64,000 nucleotides of DNA from Incurvaria masculella (GCA_946894095.1 OX335655.1:2728001-2792000); one strand, 5' to 3'; positions 40,971-55,169 are shown, numbered from the stretch's first letter. Program-made: numbers and translations. Notes: generated from the letters alone by a model not told the origin.

Positions 40971-43900
40971 AGTAAGAAATAAAATAAAATAAAAAATGAT
41001 GCTGCATTTACTGTTATTTTTACGAAGTTCGTCATTTACTTCCAGCAAACAGATGGTGTTATACAACTATTCACAGTCCCCAAAGCAACAGTCTGCATGC
41101 CTGTCTGTTTCATCTTACGGCGCACATCATTTATGTTTTTGTTGTATAAAGCTGACCATCACGAAATTAGTCACAAGATTGACGCGATAGTCCCCTTTCA
41201 TGGTGATTCATCGCCAAAAGCGGTTTGAGTCCGAGCAAGGATTTGCTGAGCCGTCAAATTACACTTAAAATCGTATAAAATAATGCTATGAACATTTTCA
41301 TAAAATAATACCATGGTGATATAGACACGCATTTTCTTTAAATGACGCCACAATGCAAAAACAAGTCACAGTAAGACAAAACAAACTAGACAAAATAGCC
41401 AAAGAACCGATTGCACGAAGAGAGGGATGAGTTAATCAATGTTCAAACACGTCACTTTCAGTGAACCGCATAGGGTTCCTTCCATACTGTCCAGGACGTG
41501 TGACGTGTTTAAGTTGACGATGATTTTGATTTTTTTCCCTTTCGTGCACACGGCCCTATGAGATATAATACCAAATTACTTAATTACATTTAAGATATTA
41601 TTTAGCTAAGTGGCCAGTTCCGAAAACTTATAGTGCGCCCTATGTATTATAAATGGGAATGTTAGAATATTTCTTATTTAATTAATCCATATCGGCTCCA
41701 ACCGTTATGATTAAAAAGTAGCAGATAAATAACATATTTATTGACCAGCTTTTACGACCAGCCCTTTGGGCTACTTTTTATCAAGGAAATAATTCAGCTC
41801 GACATCTCAGTCCAAAAGGACATGGACCCGAGTGGAGCCGGGTACCGCAGCTAGTCATTCATGAAAGCAATGAAACCTTTCCTCGATTCTGGTTGACAGT
41901 CTTTAGGTAAATTACTTTTTGAAAGTCAGAAACAATGCATTTTAAACTCGACTGCAAAATTCAAAGCCTGTTTTTATATTAATATTTTTTAGTTTTATTT
42001 ACTATGAGAATGTTTTTATAATTTAAATTTAATTGAAAAAAGTTTTTTTTTAAATGGACCAACTAATCAATGGTTAGTACTTAGACCATAACTCTATTAA
42101 TTTCTAGGGGGTATCTATGAAAGAGGAAAGTGTTAAGAAAGTGGGCACACTCTCATTATCACTGACATATTATACATACATACACACCCATTCATACCCT
42201 TATAGATGCTCTCAAATAACACATTATTTTGGATTATTTGATTTTTGTCTCCCTAGTTCTATTTTCAAATCTTTCTAATAATAAAACTTTTATAAATCAT
42301 TCGTACACTACATTTGAAAGAAGGCTACTACGGTATGCGAAGTGTTACGTTCATTGTGTGGGCGTGTGACTTAAGAGTTGAACGGACAATGCCGTTGTTG
42401 GGCATGCGTAGGTTAAAATAATTCTGCACTTAAAAGTTTACATAAATTACATACATTCATAAAACCATATTTTTTTTATTTATTCAGGTTTAAAGTGATA
42501 AAAAGTGGGATTTAAGAAGAAATAATGATTGTATTTGTTTATTAATGAGAAAAACATTTACGCATAATATATATTGGAAATCAAAGGAGACAAATACAAT
42601 TTTCACTAGAATTTAAAAACCTACTTTATATTTTTAGACTTGCGTCAATTAAAAATGTTGGATAGGGTAGGGTGAGCAGAGGAAATCTTGAATACGATTG
42701 ATACGACACTGAGAATGAAAGAGAGCATGAATAGTTCATAAATTATTTTAAAATAAGTTCTTTGGTTGTATTTATCTATTATTTATTATATATCATCATA
42801 CTCATCATATCTATCCGGTGTGTTAAAAATAAATCAATAATGACGTACGCTTCACAAAATCCAAAAGCAAAAAAAATGTTTTCAACGAACTCAAATAACT
42901 CGTTTTAAAATCGTACATTTCCTTTTGGATAGTCAGATAATTCTTAACTTACATTTTTGAAAAGTTATGGCTTTTCATGCGATTCTCCGACGATTCGAGG
43001 TGTCATTCAGCAATAGCAGGCAACCGCTAAAGCCGTAAGTTTTCAAATTTGTTCAACGACCGCGGTAATCTCAAAAGTATCTAAGTTACATCGCCCATCT
43101 ATGAAATCACTATGGTCTATTTTTAATAAACGCTATAATGAATAATTTTAAATTCCGTACGAAATATTTCAACGGCAAAATCAACATTTGAGTCGATATT
43201 AGCATTATATACACAATCATATTTTATTATGTCGTCATCCCAATGTGACAATGGGACAGTAAGTTGTGTCTCATTCTCTCCTTGCGCATGTTGAGTTAGA
43301 AAGAGCGAGATATAGTTGTGGTTTTAATATCAACAAAATGAACGGACTAGTTGGATTAGTCAATTTTGATCTTACATTTTTATTAGAATTATCAGACAAA
43401 CATTAACATGAAACCAACAAATTATCTACAACGAGTAGATAATGTTTATGCCCACAGAAAATAAAAGGTAGGAGAAGTGGGATTTGGCCGTTACCCGAGT
43501 CTTCGCTGTATGGAAATATTGTCTATATTATCGTAAGGAAAACCAGGTGCATCTCATGTGCCATATAGTCAAACAATCAACCACGAACGCAAATGTTCTT
43601 TCCAAATGCTTTCCCTAAGTCACCATTAAACAAACCCTCCAAAACACCTGACGACTATGTTTGCGTGTGGAATTTTAAGTTATGTTGGTAGTTTTAGAAC
43701 TTTGGCAACAGCGGCTCGCATCTTATGCGCGCTTCTCGAACATCCTTAATTTGTTTTATCTTTGGTAACGACAAACAAACACATAACCGCAAAATATTTA
43801 AGTCTTTCAAGGCTGTTTCTACGATGATATTTGAGTAAGCAGTAAACATATAAGATTTAATTTTATCTAGCAGATGCGATGTTTAATTCTCGCATAGACT

Positions 43901-44179
43901 ATTATTTAAGAAAGTAAACTTTAAAAAAAAAAATGGAAACATAAAAACATGTTGATGTTCATATTTTTGTACGGTTTTTTCGGTCGTAGTTTTTCAATAA
44001 ATTATCAAAATCTATGTGAAATAATTTTTTTTTTACTCTGCAAATAATATAAAATCGACGGCCTCATTCAGCCATCCCTGCGGTCAAGCCGGCTACCCGA
44101 GAAATTATTGAACTTAAATATTTTAAAATTAAGCCACACAAGTAAATAGCTTCAAAGCATCAAGATCGTGCAGACGACT
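40971..44179. other. Repeat-poor AT-rich stretch
   Basis: Only a small inverted pair (AAACACGTCAC and GTGACGTGTTT, about 41450-41515) and a diverged relative of the 16302 fold-back element (42955-43085) are recognised. No coding frame. Confidence 0.4.
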
Positions 44180-44518
44180 GCGGCGGCGCCTGAGGAATTG
44201 TTAAAACCAAGCGAAAGACATGTCGCCGCCGCCTGCGCCGACGCCGTTTTGGGGCCACCACTCAGTCCACGATAGTCTCTCCTTTAGGGCAGACCTCCAA
44301 CGGACCTCACTTCGATATTATATACACATTGTACATATTTATATAGCACAAGCCTTTCTAAAGTGCACTCGACGCGAGAACGCAATCGGAAATTGCATTT
44401 CAATATCGAACTTGTTTTATAGATCCAAGTGCTGTGTAGTGTGTGAGTTGGGCAGTGGATCAGTGGAACTGAATTTCTGGAAGGTGAAAGTGAGTTTAAC
44501 TGCATCGGTGAAAATGGT
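44180..44518 (+). promoter_or_regulatory. Possible first exon or leader of an unidentified gene
   Basis: A GC-rich block (44180-44290, GCGGCGGCGCC and GCCGCCGCCTGCGCC) interrupts AT-rich sequence, and TATTATATACAC lies at about 44315. The tract ends GGTGAAAATG|GTGAGT at 44509-44524, a good start-codon context directly followed by a consensus 5' splice site. No downstream exon was recognised, so the gene is unidentified. Confidence 0.3.
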
Positions 44519-44753
44519 GAGTTCGAATTTCTCGGCATCGTTTTACGACCACTGTTATCAATTTATTTTATTCTCGGTCCAGAATTTAGTGGAATGTATG
44601 TTTTTTCTAGAGAAAGTTTAAGATTTTTTCGTTTGCACTTTTCGTGCTTGTCGAACGACATAATATTTTGACGGAACGTAATATTATTTTACAACAACTT
44701 GAGTTCAATTCGGTGACCATATTGTTGGAGACTTTAAGGCGAGGTCAACATTT

Positions 44754-44754
<1 letters not shown>

Positions 44755-44802
<48 letters not shown>
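44755..44802. repeat. (TA)n microsatellite
   Basis: Alternating TA over about 45 bases. Confidence 0.95.
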
Positions 44803-44803
<1 letters not shown>

Positions 44804-47242
44804 GTAAATGATTAAATGATTCGATAAAAATCAAATAGAAATATTTATAGGGCTGAACCCTATAGCCATGAACGAATCAGGCTTACATAGCATACTATAT
44901 TAGCAAAAGTAAGAGCGAGATGTGATTTTAATATCAACAAAATTAATGGATTTTTTAAATCAGCCAATTTTTTACCTTATTTAATTTTTGAGAACAATTA
45001 GAGAAAATCATCAAGAAAAATAAACAGATATAAATTGGTTACTCTACCTATTATGCTTAAAGAATAAACCAAAACATCAAATAAGTGTAACATTCGTTGC
45101 TTTAAACGAATAACTACCTACATTTAAAATCCTCATATTAAAACTCAGTTAATAACATCCAACGTAAAAGACCTATGCAAGTGAAAGCCGATAATAATTA
45201 TCAGATACTATTACCAACTGTGCAATTGTCTCAAAGAGAAATCACTGTTATTGTTATACTTAATCGAACGCATACATTATCTACTACTAGGACAATTAGC
45301 ATAAGAAGCCATTGTAATAAATAAACTACGAGTTCATTGGTTCCTTCCTAAGACCATTGTTCGACTTCACAGTTCTTATGAAACAATAAACCTAATGACA
45401 CATGCTATGAGCGTGAAATAATTCATTGTCTTTGCATAAAACTGTCAAAATTTAAACATTGCAATATATTAATAAATATATTGATATTAATAGAGCAAAA
45501 TGTATAAGGGTATATGATTTTTTTATGAATAAAGTGGATGATAAAGCATAGCATATTATTGTCTAGATTTTTTTAAAATAATCTACGGATATTTTAACGA
45601 GAAAACAACCAAATTAGAAGATGTATCAATCAAATGTAATGTAAGGTTCGGCTTTAATTAGATTAGATGAATGTGTCCGGTTTTACTTGTTGTTTGGTGG
45701 ACAAGTCTCAACACAGTAACAATTACTTTTATTATACATATTATAGTTACATATCATAACGATTAATTAAAACAATGGGAGATTCAAATATTCCTTTTCC
45801 CATTTCAGTTATCAGAGCTATTGTGTTATAGATAGTGTGTAATATAGGGGCAGCATATGCTTGGATTCTTGGACTTCGGGATATCCCAGAATTTTAAAAC
45901 CATTCAACTCCAAAGGCATGTCGGATCTTTTTACGTGTCATGTATGTACCACGGAGAATGCGCTTCGGAGCAGCATAACGCCATCCCTGCGTCCCCGTAC
46001 CAGCCAGGGAATGCACCTATTGACTGTTAAAGTTCCTCCGATAAGAACCGACCGATCTTGTAGATCGTTTATCAAAATGGTTGGTAAAACTTACGATGAA
46101 ACTTACGGAGAATGTCTCCTCCCGCCGCGTGAAAAGCCGTAAGTATTCAAACATGGTTGGTAAACTATAGAGTACCGAGGTATTCCCCCAAAGGATAACC
46201 TAGGGTGGCGTGGTTTTCGCGGCCCCTTAGTGCCTGTCGTACATACGCGATTTAGCCCTGTTAGATATTGGCTGTCTTCACACATCGACTGTAGCATCGA
46301 CACACACCGTCGTACGCAGCTTGACATAGCAGCCGATGACGGACCGGAACGAACCGGCACGACTTTCGCGCGATTTCTCCGTGGCGTCAAATGAAAACGC
46401 AGATTATACACCGCGCGGCGTCTTTACAACTATGCACTGTCGGTTAAAGAGTTTTGAGGTAAACGTTGTCATAGATTCAGTCATTAAAATGTTACAACGA
46501 TGTGAAACACGCGTTCAATGGCATTGTTATACCTATTTTGAGGGCGTTTGCTACAAATGCGCGATGATGCATCGCAAATATAACAAAAAATTATTAGCTT
46601 ATCAAAATCTTTGAATATGTCGTCCAATAACCCTGAAAAACTATTCTCTGCTTTAGCAAAGTTAACATTCAGACATTTATGGCAAATTATTTATAATTAC
46701 TATTCATTTACTATGGTATGTATCTATAAATTCTATTGTATTGTATGTATATCATTTTGTCAAATTGGTAGACAAGCTACACTCGGACAGGTCATTTTGT
46801 CTTATTTTAAGGCATACAGGCAAACATAGATTCAGCTTACAATTTCTGGCATATACCATCGTCAAATTTACTAAATAATTAAAACTAAGCTAAATATGTC
46901 AACTTAATAATTAGGGCTTTATGAAACTAGATTATCATGGTCATTTCAATTATAAATGATTCCAAACAGTTAATTTGAATCGATTCAACAGTGCTTGGTA
47001 AAAACAATACGTGTGACAAATCAGATTATTTTGAAATGGTTATCATAACTGATTGAACATTACGACTGACTCAGAAATGCCACTGTCCAGTTTCTTGAGG
47101 TACAGTAATTTTACCAGACTGGAAAAAAATACTATAAACCAAGAAAGGTTTTCACATAGGTAGGAAAATTGTAAGAGGAAATAATTAAAAGATACAATTA
47201 AAAGATACATTAAAATTTTATGATGAAGGTGAACTGTGAACT
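44803..47242. other. No supported gene
   Basis: It contains a relative of the 16302 fold-back arm (GAATGTCTCCTCCCGCCGCG, 46090-46160) and a moderately GC-rich stretch at 45940-46480 in which I recognise nothing. Confidence 0.4.
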
Positions 47243-48640
47243 GCATGTCGATTCCCGACACTCGATTGAACTTTCTCTATCCTTAGCAAGTTGACAGACA
47301 GTTCTTTGGTATTCTTGAAAACGACAGCAGCGCCCTCGATCCAGCGAGTAGTAGCGGAATTAATTGCGAGCGAGTTTGGGATCGAACTGTCATCACAATG
47401 TATGGAGGAACGTCAGAATCGGTATTCCCGACGTTATTCAGCTGGATTGGAACTGGGTTAGGATCGAGTTAAAGTCAATTTCTTTCCAGTTTATAAAGGA
47501 GGTACTTTTTGAGACCGGTTGGATTGTTGTATGCAATCAATGTGCGATATTTGAATAGTATCCCTGTTACAACACCTATGCAAAATATTTTATGACTTTA
47601 AATTCCACAAAAACAATATCTCTCTAAGGAAATGTCTTTGCATACAACATAACCTCACTTCAATTAATTTAAATTCAAAACCTCTAAAAAATTCTAAATC
47701 TCACTTCAAATTAAGTAATTCCCTTTATAAGCGGCGCCAGCGGCTGCGCAGAAACAAAACTGAATCAAATTTGGTTACTGCGTGCGCACCACTGGCGCTT
47801 CGAGCACTCAGCTCGTCCAGGCTCCTTTGTCTCAACCTGCCTCGTGCAAAATATTATTTGGAATCCTTACTTATTAACTGAATGCATGCTTGTCAATGAA
47901 AATAACAAAATAAACGGATTAGATATTAATAAATGTTATTTTCTGTATGTACTCACATCATTATAATTTTATGCTTCGGGGCGTAATCAAACAATTTTAG
48001 GCAACAATGTCATAGGCATCGGTCTCACGTTCTATCGGATAGGTAAACCATCCCACATTTTTCATATGCCTTTAATTTCACATTAAAAGAAATTAAGGCT
48101 ATGTTTATTAATTTTTTGTTTATGTAACACAATTTTTGGTTTTAACACACATCTTTCAATTACGTGGTGAGGAGATATTTTAAGAAAACTCTATAGTTTA
48201 TTACTAAGTTGTCAGTACAATGCTCCAACTGTAGGAAAACCAATCGTAATAGGTAATCAAATTATAGCGAAATAAAATTATCAACTCCGACAAACAACAT
48301 AAAACAAAAGCGCGGGAAATGTAAAGAACTTTCCATGTATGAAGTGCGCGTTGTGTTATGGGTTCGGCAACCGTGCCCTAAATATATTCGATCTTCTATC
48401 CCTCTCTATTGCACCCGAAAATATGTAACAACCAAGTTTGCTTGAAAAGCGTTGCTTGTCGGACTACTAACTTGCTGCGACTCTGTTGCAAACTTTACTT
48501 CGGTCTACTAACATGCTATTCGATCGCAAAATCCGAACACAGTTGAACTCAAGAATACCAAATTCAAACGCAACTGGATTGAAATTTAGCAATCGATCGA
48601 CTCGATTGTAAAGTCAATAGAGTGTCGGGAATCGCCATGC
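47243..48640. mobile_element. Possible 1.4-kb element with 33-bp inverted ends
   Basis: GTCGATTCCCGACACTCGAT near 47248 and the complementary end AGAGTGTCGGGAATCGCC near 48620 form imperfect 33-bp inverted repeats (47243-47275, 48608-48640). No transposase frame lies between them. No target duplication could be assigned. Confidence 0.45.
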
Positions 48641-49290
48641 TGGGCTCTATTTTAACGTTCCAAAACGGTTGTTATTATTAGAATTAAAGTAAGATTCACT
48701 GACTTCTTTTTTCAGTGAATAATATAAATAATAAGAATAATATAAAACGTTATAATAACAAAGGATACCGTTATCCTGCATAATACTATTTCTCCGTCCC
48801 AAATCTACCATCGCTCAACGCGCAATGGACAGGGTATATATCAATTGACTATCAAGATCGAACGAGAAAAAAGAACGAAAAAAACCGATCCTGCAGTCAC
48901 TTTAACAATAGGATTAGTAAACTGTGATATACTAAGTTTATTTCCTAATTTTGTAACCATGCAATTCCGCTCGGCATTAATTTCGAAGACATGAATGCCA
49001 TTCGTTTTCCCAATATAAGAAGTCGGTTAAAAACTTTTTAAATTCATACCTTAAGCGGCTTGAACCAAAAAAGTATTTCTTAAAGCCTTCATTTAGTATC
49101 CACAGACGTAGAACATGTATTAAAGGACGCAAGTGTGTAGTGAAAACCAAAGAAGTGTGCTATGATCGCACCGTATAACGCTCTATCAGCTCTGCCAACC
49201 CTTCTAGGGTAGCGACCGCGATATTGCACTAAATTAGTGTAATATCGTGTGACATTGTGTAACATTGTGACTAAATTAGGTTAGTGTCAA

Positions 49291-49655
49291 AGAAATAAAA
49301 CTCAAACCCGGCGAAGTTGCATGTCGAATCTCCTTCGCTAGAGCTAATCGAACCGGAAGAAAAAGAAATAAAACTAAAACCCGGCGAAGTTGCATGTCGA
49401 ATCTCCTTCGCCAGAGCGAATCGAACCGGAAGAAAAAGAAATAAAACTCAAACCCGGCGAAGTTGCTTATCGATTCTCCTTCGCCAGAGCTAATCGAACC
49501 GGAAGAAAAAGAAATAAAACTCAATCCCGGCGAAGTTGCTTGTCGATTCTCCTTCGCCAGAGCTAATCGAACCGGAAGAAAAAGAAATAAAACTCAATCC
49601 CGGCGAAGTTGCTTGTCGATTCTCCTTCGCCAGAGCTAATCGAACCGGAAGAAAA
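49291..49655. repeat. 73-bp minisatellite, five units
   Basis: Unit starts at 49291, 49364, 49437, 49510 and 49583 (AGAAATAAAACTC). Each unit has CCCGGCGAAGTTGC and CTCCTTCGCCAGAGC. The last three units are almost identical. As 73 is not a multiple of 3, the open frames across it change reading frame from unit to unit and are not genes. Confidence 0.95.
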
Positions 49656-50007
49656 AGATTTTTTTTAAAGAATCTGAGTGTGCAAAGTGCATGTTTTGAA
49701 GGAAATATAGAAATTAAAATTGAGGAAAAAAGATAATACGTCACATAAAGAAAATAATAAAAGAATTGATGGTAATCAGGAGAATTTGATTAAATGTTTT
49801 TTTTAATGAGAATGTATATATTAATTTAAACTACCTAATAGTAGCTTGGCCGAGGTCAAAAATGGGCTCGTACCTAACATTCGCGAAGTGGCACCCAAAA
49901 TAATGTTTGAATTACTTTTGTTTTAAGATCGTAATAGATGTGGATGTTTTGTGATTCCATGCCTCTAATTTTAAAACTACTGATACATATCTGACGTATT
50001 GACTTCT

Positions 50008-50013
50008 GATTTT

Positions 50014-50044
<31 letters not shown>

Positions 50045-50085
50045 TTATTATTATATATATATATTAATATTATTATTATTATTAT
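50008..50085. repeat. (TTA)n microsatellite
   Basis: TTA repeats interrupted by a short TATATATATAT run. Confidence 0.95.
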
Positions 50086-50394
50086 TTATATTTCAATATC
50101 AAATTTATGCTCTTCCAATATTCATGCTACATCCTAGCTTTATCGAAAACCAATGGGTTTATAGTATTTGCCAACTATCATAATTCTTTTTAAGATTAAT
50201 TGTTGCAGCACCTCTGGCAACACCACATATGACCACATTGAAATAGCCTTTGCTTGATTATTAATAAATGGTTATCACCTATTTGTGTCAAATTACTTAA
50301 ACTTCGATCTTTTCAAATAAAAAAAAAATACTACAAAACTTTGAATTGATTATGGGCTTACAATAGGTAAGATTATAGCGCCAATAAGCGGCTT

Positions 50395-50690
50395 GTTACT
50401 GAGGAACGTGGGGACTAGCCTTTCATGCCAGAGTTCATGGGTTTGATCTCCGCCCCGGAGGCCATGTTAAACTGTAAGTTCCCTTCCCCTGCTAGGTGGC
50501 AGGGCTAAGCCTGCAAAGATTGGTACCATCGCATTGGTCGAAGCGGCAATGAATAATTGTCCGTATTTCAATGAAGCCGTACTCGTAAAGGGAAGGCATG
50601 TCACCTAATTCCTTCGGGAATGCGGTGTGCTGGATTAATATTATGACTGTGGGTGGGGAATACTAGCATCCATGTCCAGTTACCTAAAAG
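50395..50690 (+). mobile_element. tRNA-headed SINE
   Basis: The degenerate head (GTGGGGACTAGCC, GGGTTTGATCTCC) is followed by the body CCTTCCCCTGCTAGGTGGC, CATCGCATTGG, and CATGTCCAGTTAC. Confidence 0.65.
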
Positions 50691-50979
50691 CTAACCTGAC
50701 CGAAAGCTGATATGTCGTTGCCGTTTTTGACATGCCAACATCGACGCATGGGCGCGAGTGTTTATATTCTTTGGCATGGGTGCATTTTCTACGCCGGCGA
50801 GGATAGACCCGATTTTTACACAACGTCGACAAAGCCCCTGCCGGCCGCGTTACGTAAAGCCACGCGCATGTAACGAGTGTAGCAAGCCGATTGCTCAACG
50901 GATTGCTTCAAATACTGGTCGTTCACGATTTGCGGACTCGTATTGAGCGGCTCTCGTGGAACAAGCGAGGAGAGGTCCG

Positions 50980-51137
50980 ATGTCGCCCCCGCTTGTCTTA
51001 TGTCGTCCGCGATCGTCTGATGTCTTCCACGATTGTCTGATGTCGTCCGCAATTTTCTGATGTCGTCAGCGATTGTCTGATGTCGTCCGCGATTTTCTGA
51101 TGTCGTCGACTATTGTCTGATGTCGTCCGCGATTGTA
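50980..51137. repeat. 20-bp minisatellite, eight units
   Basis: Degenerate repeats of GATGTCGTCCGCGATTGTCT, about eight in a row, with GTCC/GTCA/GTCG and GATT/AATT variants. Confidence 0.95.
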
Positions 51138-54100
51138 TTAAAAGTGTGATTCAGATGACAGGTATTTTAATTGGGTTCGTAAAAAAACTTGAAAAACATA
51201 TGAATAATGTCTTAAATGAGTTAATTTAAATCAATTTTGATCTTTATAACTGTATTCCAGTGGAAAACATATTAAGAATTTTACACAAAATGCTTACCCG
51301 AAGATGTTTTGTTAAATAATCGTTATTTTACGACTGTAAAAAAAGGAAGATAACGAAAATTACATTCGAATTTAGGGCGGAAATGGGTATTATACCGTGA
51401 AAAACCGAGGATTATATTCGTAAAATAAATTTTAAAAATATGTGTCATTCTATGATTTCAATACTACAAACGTCCAAAACACCTATGAATACGGATATTT
51501 TTAATTAGGTAAGACTAGGTTAGTTTAGATTATATGTATTTTAAAATACACACGAAAAAAACATTCTTTTGGATGTTCAGGGTTTTGGACCTCATTCATT
51601 TATGCGATATTTGCAGATAAGTTATGTTTAGTTTAAATTTAAAATAAATACAGAATCGTTATTTCGTTGAAATAAAAGCGGGGCTGTTAACAATAAAATG
51701 TCCCCTAATTATAACAAATCGAGGACAAAAGGAGGCCTACATTATCTAACCAAAGGCCCAAAATATTTATTGTTTAAAAATTCATCGATTTATACTGAAG
51801 TAAAAATGTACAATCATTATCACAATAACCAATTTTAAAATAAATTTGAGAGAATAAATTTGAAAAATATAGAAGAATTTTTCAATAATTTTAATTGTAA
51901 TTTAGAATAATTTTAATATGGACAATTATTGAACCATATTATGTATTGTAATTTTACTGTGAATTTGAATAATGTATTTATAATTAATTCTAAGATTATT
52001 AATTTATATTATAAAATTTGCACGGCTCGCGAGGGTCACAAATAAAATAAAATGAAATAATAAATTAATTCAACGCTATTTGGTTCGAAATAAATAGGTC
52101 TCTCATTGCAAATACAAGTAATTGTATTGGTTACTATCTAGGTTTAGTGGTAATGAAACAGGCTATTATGGACGTAATGAGTGGAGTGTTGAGTGTTTAA
52201 TGATTAAAACTAATTCATCACCAACAATTAGACAATGCGTTACTAGTACATAAGAATGAGTGACGTCACTAAATATATAATTGTTGTTTAATTTTTTATT
52301 ACATATCTTAAATTATAAAGACGATAGAAGACAGAGAGAGAGACCCTACATCCCTTCTGAGTGGAGGGTCTCCAAATTTAGGGATTCTGCTTACATCATA
52401 AATAAATATTAATAAAATTATATTAAAGAGAGAGAACAGAAAATATAGGTGAAGTTACTCTAAAGTATAAATTCGTAGCTGCGTGAAGACATAATGAAAA
52501 GGCGTTCTGAAGTAAGGAGTGGCTGTTTTCACTAACACACACCTTATATTTTCCGCGTCAGTGGACGCATCCACTGATGCTTAAAGCATACAGCTCTTAC
52601 GACACGGCTAAGTGTACAGTCCGTCGAAAAATTTAGGTGACACATTTCGAATTTACTTTTGGTTTTGTAAAAAAGCTTTCGATTTTTATGTTCAGAACCA
52701 CTGATAAGATACGCATAAATAAACATCTTAAAGGATGCCATTTCTTGCTTCCAAGCACCCATATACCGTCTCAGGGTACCCAACGGTTGACTACTGTCGA
52801 CCTGGTTTCGACCAATGATGTACCAAGGCCTACATGATGCGTAGCGCGCCCATGCCAATGCCGTATAGCTATTGCTAGAAAGCATAACGCCACTGAAATG
52901 GAGAGTTACCTCACGATGTTTTAAGAATCCATACCTCCATAAATAAAGAGAACCCTGAGCTAAATACGTCGTTGTCCATCTGTTTGTCCATATGTTAGAC
53001 CCCTTCTACTGAAGCATCAATTGTATACACAAAATACATAATATCTATCGACATAAAACACATTTTAAGCTTAAAATAATAGTATTAGTTTAAAAGTTTT
53101 GAGAATAAAATTCCCGAAACAGATTCGTCAATCATCATTGACGGTTAGTATATTTTCAACATACTAACAAGGAAGTTCTCCTAATGTTATAAATATGTAG
53201 GATTATAGCCCAACAGGCATTTTTCCTAAACATTAAATATATGTAATCACAAAAATTTTAAGTTCGTTTTTCATATTCAATTCATGGTGACGAATAAAAA
53301 ACCCGACCAAAATTTTATTACTTAATTTTTCAATTAATTTAGGGTACCCGTCCTCAAAAAGAGAAGGTTCTGGAATGGAACCTAATTCCTGCGGGAATAT
53401 GATCATGATTTGTGTGGTATTTGCTATCCATGTCGGGTTCCATATAAATATTTTTTTTTAACATTTGCAACATTATGCACTCGTTACTTTATTTTACTTA
53501 ACGGATTGCATTTTTCATTGCATTTGAAATGTTATATTTTATCTAAAAGACGAAACACACGGATATTGTTACTTACTGTACTTGTCGTAATGTAGGAGGC
53601 ACAGCATATATATTAATTTGATCAATTGATTGTGCGCAGCGATTTGGAAAATTTTCTCCTACTTGGAAATATTGGCGACATTATTCCTTCTCGTCATTTT
53701 TTTTATTTGATTTTCTTCCCCCGAGGGGTCGTTGAATTTTATTTATGACGTGCTAGCAGAAATGTTTCGGATGTTTTGCTTTAATATTTCTTAAATAAAT
53801 TTATTTTGCATATCATTACATAGTTTTTTCCCAAACATATTAAAACTTATTTTTGCAAGAAAAAATGTGTATTAAATAATATTATTTTATTTTTATTTTT
53901 TATTTTATACCTAATATATTTTTAAAAGGATGTTTTTTAGTTTTTACATAGGTAAGATTTATTAATTTTTGTACTTCTGGTTGTGTTTAATAGAATAATT
54001 TATTCAATTGCAACCACTGTACAGTACCCGGTAGAAAATAATGCATATCGGACGTTGGAAGGAGATAATCGGCTAGTCACGGCTTCGTAAAGCGTCATCT

Positions 54101-54612
54101 CTCTCGCACGTAGTTCACAGGGAGCTGTAGTCCTAGTTGTCACCTAAACTGGCGTTTACAGAACTTTGAAGTTCCGTAAAAACGTCAAACTCCTTACAAG
54201 TTTTTCCTAGATATTCTGTGGTTTTACTTCTTCAAGCCGGACTTCCGATTTGTACGAAAACGCGGAGTCGGCGTATACGGCAACGTCGACGTATTTACGG
54301 CAACATTGAGTAAGCTGTCAAATCAAACTCGGACTCGCACATGTAAGTTCGCTTAGTGCCCACTGCGCGCGCTATTCAATTTGGAATATTAAGATAAAAT
54401 ATTAATTATATTATCTTAACCACACAATATTCAATTAATCACTCGATATTGTAAAGCGATAAGATGTTCCACAGATAAATTTCCCGCAACGATAAAATCA
54501 CTTAAACGATAAATTCATTGTAGATAACGTAATGAGGCACTGATAACCAAATTGTAAAAGAGTAATTAGTGGATATTCTAGTTTGGGCGTTGTAATTTTT
54601 TGGCATATTAAC
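51138..54612. other. AT-rich, no gene seen
   Basis: Long AT-rich stretch with a SINE-tail scrap at 53345-53440 and (TTTTA)-type simple sequence near 53880-53920. The G+C-richer block 54050-54370 holds no open frame of note. Confidence 0.4.
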
Positions 54613-55169
54613 TTAAGGTGGCCCATCCCGCTCATCTCCCCATACAAAAGGGGAAAGAAGATCACGCCCATATTTCTTGTCAGAGATCCAAAAATTTGCT
54701 CAAAATAGCTTTATTTGATCGAACTAGATGTCTGATGACCATTGGCATTTTAAAATTGTGTTTGGTTTCTAAGTTATAAGGTCCGAAAGTTTGAATTTTT
54801 CGCGCGTTTTATACAATAACTTTGGAGGCGGATTTTGATAAAGTAAGAACATCGTAAAAAGATTAGTCATCAGACTTAATTCAGACTCAGATTTAATCAA
54901 GATTATTAATCTATTTGGTTTTTGTTAGATTTTGGACTACAGCGGTCGTGGTTTACTTTTAGCTATAAGTCGTTGTGTAATTAAAATTTTCGTAAATCTT
55001 ACCAAATCACATACTATGCGCATTGTCTTTTTTGTGGACATTTAGCATCTTCCTCATCACGGATCCTGTCTTATTCTTTGAAACATAGAAGGTCCCAGAG
55101 CGCGGCAGCACGGTTTTGTACCCTGCCCGCGAATGAGTTAACAAGTCCCGCCGGGTTGGGCCACCTTAA
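54613..55169. mobile_element. TTAA-flanked MITE
   Basis: TTAAGGTGGCCCATCCCGC to GGGCCACCTTAA. Same orientation as the 30371 copy. Confidence 0.85.

Noticed and set aside
49276..49744. Overlapping ~80-codon frames on the minus strand
   Set aside because: They cross the 73-bp minisatellite, whose unit length is not a multiple of three, so the encoded peptides change with every unit.
52544..52885. 113-codon minus-strand frame
   Set aside because: No domain, no splice context and no codon bias; probably chance in AT-rich sequence.
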